Assembly (NCBI GenBank): GCA_963750015.1
Contig: CAVVPU010000173.1
Span: 1-12,722 of the forward strand
DNA: 12,722 bases
Reading direction: 5' to 3'
Source of the DNA: CAVVNC01 sp963750015
GTDB taxonomy: Bacteria; Desulfobacterota; Syntrophorhabdia; Syntrophorhabdales; WCHB1-27
In this document: positions 9,363 through 12,722 of the stretch, in pieces
How the letters are laid out: every line of letters begins with the position of its first letter
Position numbering within the stretch: position 1 is the first letter of the stretch
Program-made: the position numbers and the translations under genes
Notes under the pieces: model-generated
Told to the model about the DNA's origin: nothing
The model's database searches: none
The model's input: only the letters and a program-made list of their open reading frames with translations

Positions 9363-10564
9363 ATGATGTTCTCTTTTCGGCACCGGCTGCGCCGTCAGCC
9401 GCTTGCTTGCCTTGCCGCCACGCTTGCGGCTGCTCTGGTTGTGGCCGGTCTCGCCTTTTGGGATAAGATCCAAGATGATGCCATTCACAACGCGGCGAAG
9501 AGCGGCGACTCGGTGAAAGTTGAGGCGCTGCTTAACGGGAAAGCCGATCTCATCGCAAGCAAAAACGGTAATGGCCGAACGGCCCTGCACGCGGCAGCGG
9601 ATGAAGGTCACAAAAACGTAGCCAAGAACCTGGTGGCTCACGGGGCAGAGGTCAACGCCAAAGATAGGGACGGCTGGACGCCTCTGCACTTGGCGGCAGA
9701 TGGGGGTCATAGAGATGTAGCCGAGCTACTTCTGGCTCACGGGGCTGTGATCAATGCGAGGACTGATATTGGCGCTACGCCGTTGCACCTGGCGGTGTAT
9801 GATTGCCGTACTGAGATAGCCGGGCTATTTTTGGCTCATGGGGCAGAGGTCAATGCCAAAGTAAGGACGGCTGGACGCCTCTGCACTTGGCGGTTTCTTC
9901 GAGCTGCAAAGGCACTGCCGAATTGCTCCTGGCCCACGGGGCGGATGTCAATGCCAGGGGTAAAAGCGAAAGAACGCCCCTGCATGTAGCGGCCAGTCAA
10001 CGCCTGAACGCCTATGCCCAATTGCTTCTGGCCCACCATGAAAACCTCACTGCCCTGCTCCTGGCCCACGGAGCGGATGTCAATGCCAAAACCGCCTATG
10101 GCTGGACACCTTTGAAGTGTGCAGTGGCTGAAGGCAATGAAAGCGTCGTCACTTTGCTTCTGGATCACGGAGGAGAGGTCGACGCCAAAGGCAGTGATGG
10201 CTGGTCACCGTTGCACATAGCGGTCCTGAAGGGTCGTTACGGCATCACCCATTCCTTCTGGACCACGGGGCAGATGTTAATGCCAGAGGCGGCTCCCGAG
10301 GCGGAATGAGGTTAGCTTGGACCGGGAGCACAGGCGAGGAGGAAGAGCAATCTGGCAGAACCACGAGCCAAATCTTACACACCCCGCCTTTACGGCTGGA
10401 CACCGTTGCACATAGCGGTACAGGAAAGCCGCTATGATATAGTCGAGATGCTTCTGGCTCACCGGGCGGATGTCAATGCCAAAGACAAGGAAGGAACGGC
10501 GCCTTTACACTCGGCAACAGGTAACGTGGAAGAATTGCTTCGCCGACACGGCGCCCACGAGTGA
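9363..10564 (+). pseudogene. Membrane-anchored ankyrin-repeat protein, disrupted by frame changes
   Basis: The start at 9363 has AGGAGG six bases upstream. The N-terminus (RHRLRRQPLACLAATLAAALVVAGLAFW) is a basic leader plus one membrane helix. Ankyrin repeats follow with the consensus D-G-W-T-P-L-H-L-A-x-x-x-G-x-x-x-x-A-E-L-L-L-A-H-G-A-x-V-N-A-K. The frame breaks near 9861, where GCCAAAGTAAGGACGG looks like GCCAAAGATAAGG minus one base. It continues in another frame to about 10250, where a second one-base change occurs before a LLLDHGADVNARGG-like stretch. About 100 bases without repeat similarity (10290-10390) interrupt it. A last repeat and stop lie at 10391-10564. Ankyrin proteins mediate protein binding; no partner is visible. 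Sequencing error is an alternative explanation for the shifts. Confidence 0.82.
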
Positions 10565-10787
10565 AGGCCAAAAGGAAGCGCTGGGGATGCTCTTAGAAGC
10601 TGAGCCAGAAGCAAACCTCGTTTTTTAGGCAACCCGCTCACTCAATTCATCCAAGAGCAGGTGATCTTTGGGGAACAGAGCACGCCCTCCACATCGGCCA
10701 AAAAGGGGACGAAGGGTCCACCCTTGACAGTAGACAGATGAACTATCTCAATTAGGTGCAATAAAAGACTTTTTGGAATAATGGAGG
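10565..10787. other. Gene-free stretch with repeat module P
   Basis: No gene is evident. GAAGGGTCCACCCTTGACAG with TAGACAG at 10711-10737 is the fourth copy of module P. It again reads GGGT-C-ACC-CTTGACAGTAGACAG, in the same orientation as the others. The remainder is AT-rich and unassigned. Confidence 0.6.
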
Positions 10788-11128
10788 CAGCCATCAATAA
10801 ATAACGGCGCACCGCCCCTTTTTCTCACCACCCAAAAAAGCCCGTGGGGTCTTGCAATCATGTTTTCGCAAGGTCCAGAAGGCACACGGCCAACCGCCGT
10901 TTCCCCATTCTCGTCCAACGTCATCACGCATCGCATGATAAGAAGTTCAAAGCGTTCTTTTGAAACTAACAGTCTTATCGTCCGGTGGCGAGGCTGTCTG
11001 GCTGGGGAACGGCAGAATGTTCGTGTCCGAGGCCCTTTGCTGTCCTTCCCATGGTCGCCCATGGTTTGGCTTTATCGGCGTGCTCCTTCTATCTATAACT
11101 ATGGAGCTTGTGTGTAAAAATAAATCCG
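10788..11128 (+). repeat. Repeat modules A-C-D, downstream of the ankyrin gene
   Basis: The order is CCATCAATAAATAAC (A), GGGGTCTTGCAATCATGTTT with CCAACCGCCGTTTCCCCATTCTCGTCC (C), then AGTTCAAAGCGTTCTTTTG, GTCCGGTGGCGAGGCTGTCTGG and the CCATGGTCGCCCATGG block (D). Modules A and C match 9153-9290. Module D matches 6584-6770. This copy joins blocks found separately elsewhere, so it may be closest to the ancestral unit. Confidence 0.8.
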
Positions 11129-11263
11129 CCTCCCAGGCTGGACAAACGCATTTGGAAGTAATCTTCTCCATAGCAGGGTACGGTAAAAAGCTTCCCGAAG
11201 GCTATTTGTTGTATCCTTTCGGTTGTCTGAAAAAGGCGAAGAGACAAAGAGGAGGCGGGAACG
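11129..11263. other. Short unassigned interval before the MFS remnant
   Basis: Nothing recognisable lies here apart from purine-rich sequence next to the 3' end of the minus-strand transporter remnant. I see no terminator hairpin for that gene. Confidence 0.4.
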
Positions 11264-12699
11264 TTATTTCTTCATTACGGACAACATCCCCACCTCCGGC
11301 CTTGACACCTCAACGGGCCGCTGCGGCTTGCGAGCTTCCCCGGAAATATCTTCCAACGTCTTTGTGCTCGTGTTGTGCCCGAATACGAGCACGGCGATCA
11401 TCATTATGAAAAGACAACCGCCCAGCACGATGAAGAGTCCCGAGAATCCCAGAAGGGCGTAGAAGAATGCCATATAAGCCATCCAGGCCGCGGCGCCGAG
11501 CCTGCCCGTCCCGATGCACACGCCCACCGCAGTGTTGCGAATCTTAGTCCCGAAGGATTCCGTGGTGTAGACCTGGGCCGAAAAAATGTACATGGCATTA
11601 AAGAGCGACATGGCCACACCCACAATCGCCGTGAACGCGAAACTGTTGGAAACCCGAGGGTGACGAGCAGGCACGCGGAGGCCATTCCGGTTACCGCGAG
11701 AGGAATCTTTCTGCCGCCTTTGTCCACGGCGAAGGAAGCAATCATTGTTCCCACCGGGATTCCCCAGCCGAACAGGCTCACGAGGAGTAACTGTCCCCCA
11801 TCCAGAGGCCCCGGGTCTTGAAGATCATGGGAAGCATCATTCCGGTTGTTGCCGTGACGTTGGAGCCGACGATCGCTATCAGTATCAGGAGTACCGAGCG
11901 TCGCCAGTAAAAGGAATTCCACATGGTTCCGAAGGCCCTGAGCGTGCCGAGCCGGTCTACTGTCTTGCGCGAGGCCCTTTCCGCGACAAGGGCGGACTGT
12001 CAACGGTAACGCCGGGAGCATTTTTTCCAGTATGATCTTGGCCTTTAACGTCTTGCCTTTGGAAACCAGCCACCGTGGGGATTCGTAGCAGATGATAAGG
12101 ACGAGTATGACTTCGACCAGGGCCAATCCTCCGCCCCAGTAATATTGCCATCTCCAGCCCTCCGGACCCTTGGCGACGACCCACTTCGCAAAGAGGCCGC
12201 CGAGCGGGTTTGCCAACATTCCGACGGCAAGGACCCTCATCGCCAAAGCGCCGCGTTGGCCGGCCGGGACCATCTCCGCCACATAAACCATGGCGGTGAC
12301 CGCCAGGGCCGAAACGCCCATCATCGTCACCACTCGGCCTATCACAAACAAGAGGGGTGTCGGGGCCAACCCGCACAGCACGGTGGCGATACCGTAGAGA
12401 GTGGTTGCGATCAGGAACGCCAGTTTACGTCCTACTTTGTCTGAAAACCAGCCCCCAATGAAGGCCCCGGCCATCATACCGAAGGAGCCCAGACCGTTGG
12501 TTTTCCCCACCCAGTCCATGCCAACTTTCCAGTACTTGGCTATGGCGGGCGCCGTGTAACCGAAATTGGCAAGATCGAACTGTTCAAAAAACAGGCCAAG
12601 GCTCACCAGAGCGATGAACGCGCCAAGGGGCACGCCAACTTTCTGGCCATCGAAATAGGAAAATGGTGCTGCACTGCTTTGTTGATCCTTCGACGACAT
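11264..12699 (-). pseudogene. MFS transporter (metabolite:H+ symporter type), frameshifted
   Basis: ATG 12699 follows a good ribosome site (GGGAGG). The first 230 or so residues read well: an acidic first helix (FFEQFDLANFGYTAPAI), motif A (GGWFSDKVGRKLAF), later helices and PRWLVSKGK, the sugar-porter-like end of helix 6. The frame then changes near 12000, where the true continuation SALVAERASRKTVDRLG lies in another frame up to GLWMGDSYSS. It returns near 11795 (LVSLFGWGIPVGTMIASF) and shifts again near 11650 (PRVSNSFAFTAIVGVAMSLF). From there it runs to the stop at 11264 through the last helices. All twelve helices appear to be present across the pieces, so decay is recent or the breaks are sequence errors. 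The substrate is unknown; the N-terminus resembles aromatic-acid or sugar symporters. Confidence 0.88.
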
Positions 12700-12722
12700 A
12701 CCAACCTCCCTCAATCCCTTAA

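Noticed and set aside
9850..9880. Programmed frameshift in the ankyrin gene
   Set aside because: There is no slippery heptamer, no stimulatory structure and no nearby stop arrangement typical of recoding. A one-base loss from GATAAGG explains it.
10860..11117. Plus-strand open frames through module D, with a WLYRRAPSIYNYG-like or FGFIGVLLLSITMEL-like translation
   Set aside because: The best frame differs between the copies at 6600 and 10960, and substitutions do not favour synonymous positions, so this is treated as noncoding repeat.
11953..11966. GTCTACTGTC inside the MFS gene, resembling module P in reverse
   Set aside because: It is only about ten bases, lies in the well-conserved coding frame encoding KTVDR, and has none of the flanking module sequence.

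Overview
The window starts with the distal end of a ribosomal RNA operon: the 3' tail of 23S rRNA, a complete 5S rRNA and an intrinsic terminator. It then runs through about 12 kb of accessory DNA containing toxin-antitoxin (TA) modules, repeat debris and decaying genes. The 5S and 23S sequences, the mid-range base composition and strong Shine-Dalgarno sites fit a Gram-negative bacterium. An anaerobic, Desulfobacterota-like lineage is my best guess, at low confidence. No tRNA or CRISPR array is visible, and no transposase gene.

Region 1 (1-2550) is the rrn end and its copies. A short TCGCGA-rich repeat (S) precedes the 5S and recurs at 652, 1438 and 2387. At the last two sites it is fused to a 5S gene that has lost its 5' half, followed by a copy of the rrn terminator (only the left arm of it at 1535). 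Lone hicB plus relBE lies between the intact rrn end and the first truncated-5S cassette. A minus-strand vapBC lies between the two truncated cassettes. The second cassette terminator differs from the rrn terminator at two stem positions, and both pairs are restored by matching changes in the other arm.

Region 2 (2546-5990) is dominated by one long minus-strand gene for a leucine-rich-repeat / Roc GTPase / COR / TIR protein of about 990 residues. This is a Roco protein with a C-terminal TIR domain that retains the expected catalytic glutamate. Its company of TA modules makes it a plausible immune-type sensor/effector, which is inference.

Region 3 (5992-9290) begins with a 334-bp tandem duplication whose pieces (called A, P, B, C and D here) reappear, always in the same orientation, around the later genes. 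Genes here are a possible MORN-like small ORF, hicAB with a 29-residue upstream ORF whose stop overlaps the hicA start, a small secreted proline-rich/coiled-coil protein, and a second vapBC followed by a broken hicA fragment.

Region 4 (9290-12722) holds two genes that no longer read through: an N-terminally anchored ankyrin-repeat gene with two frame changes and an internal interruption, and a minus-strand MFS transporter with three frame changes. Repeat debris separates them. Overall the window looks like an rrn-linked accumulation site: small TA modules delivered or duplicated with 5S-terminator cassettes near the rrn end, then a larger candidate immune gene, then repeat-bounded cargo and pseudogenes.
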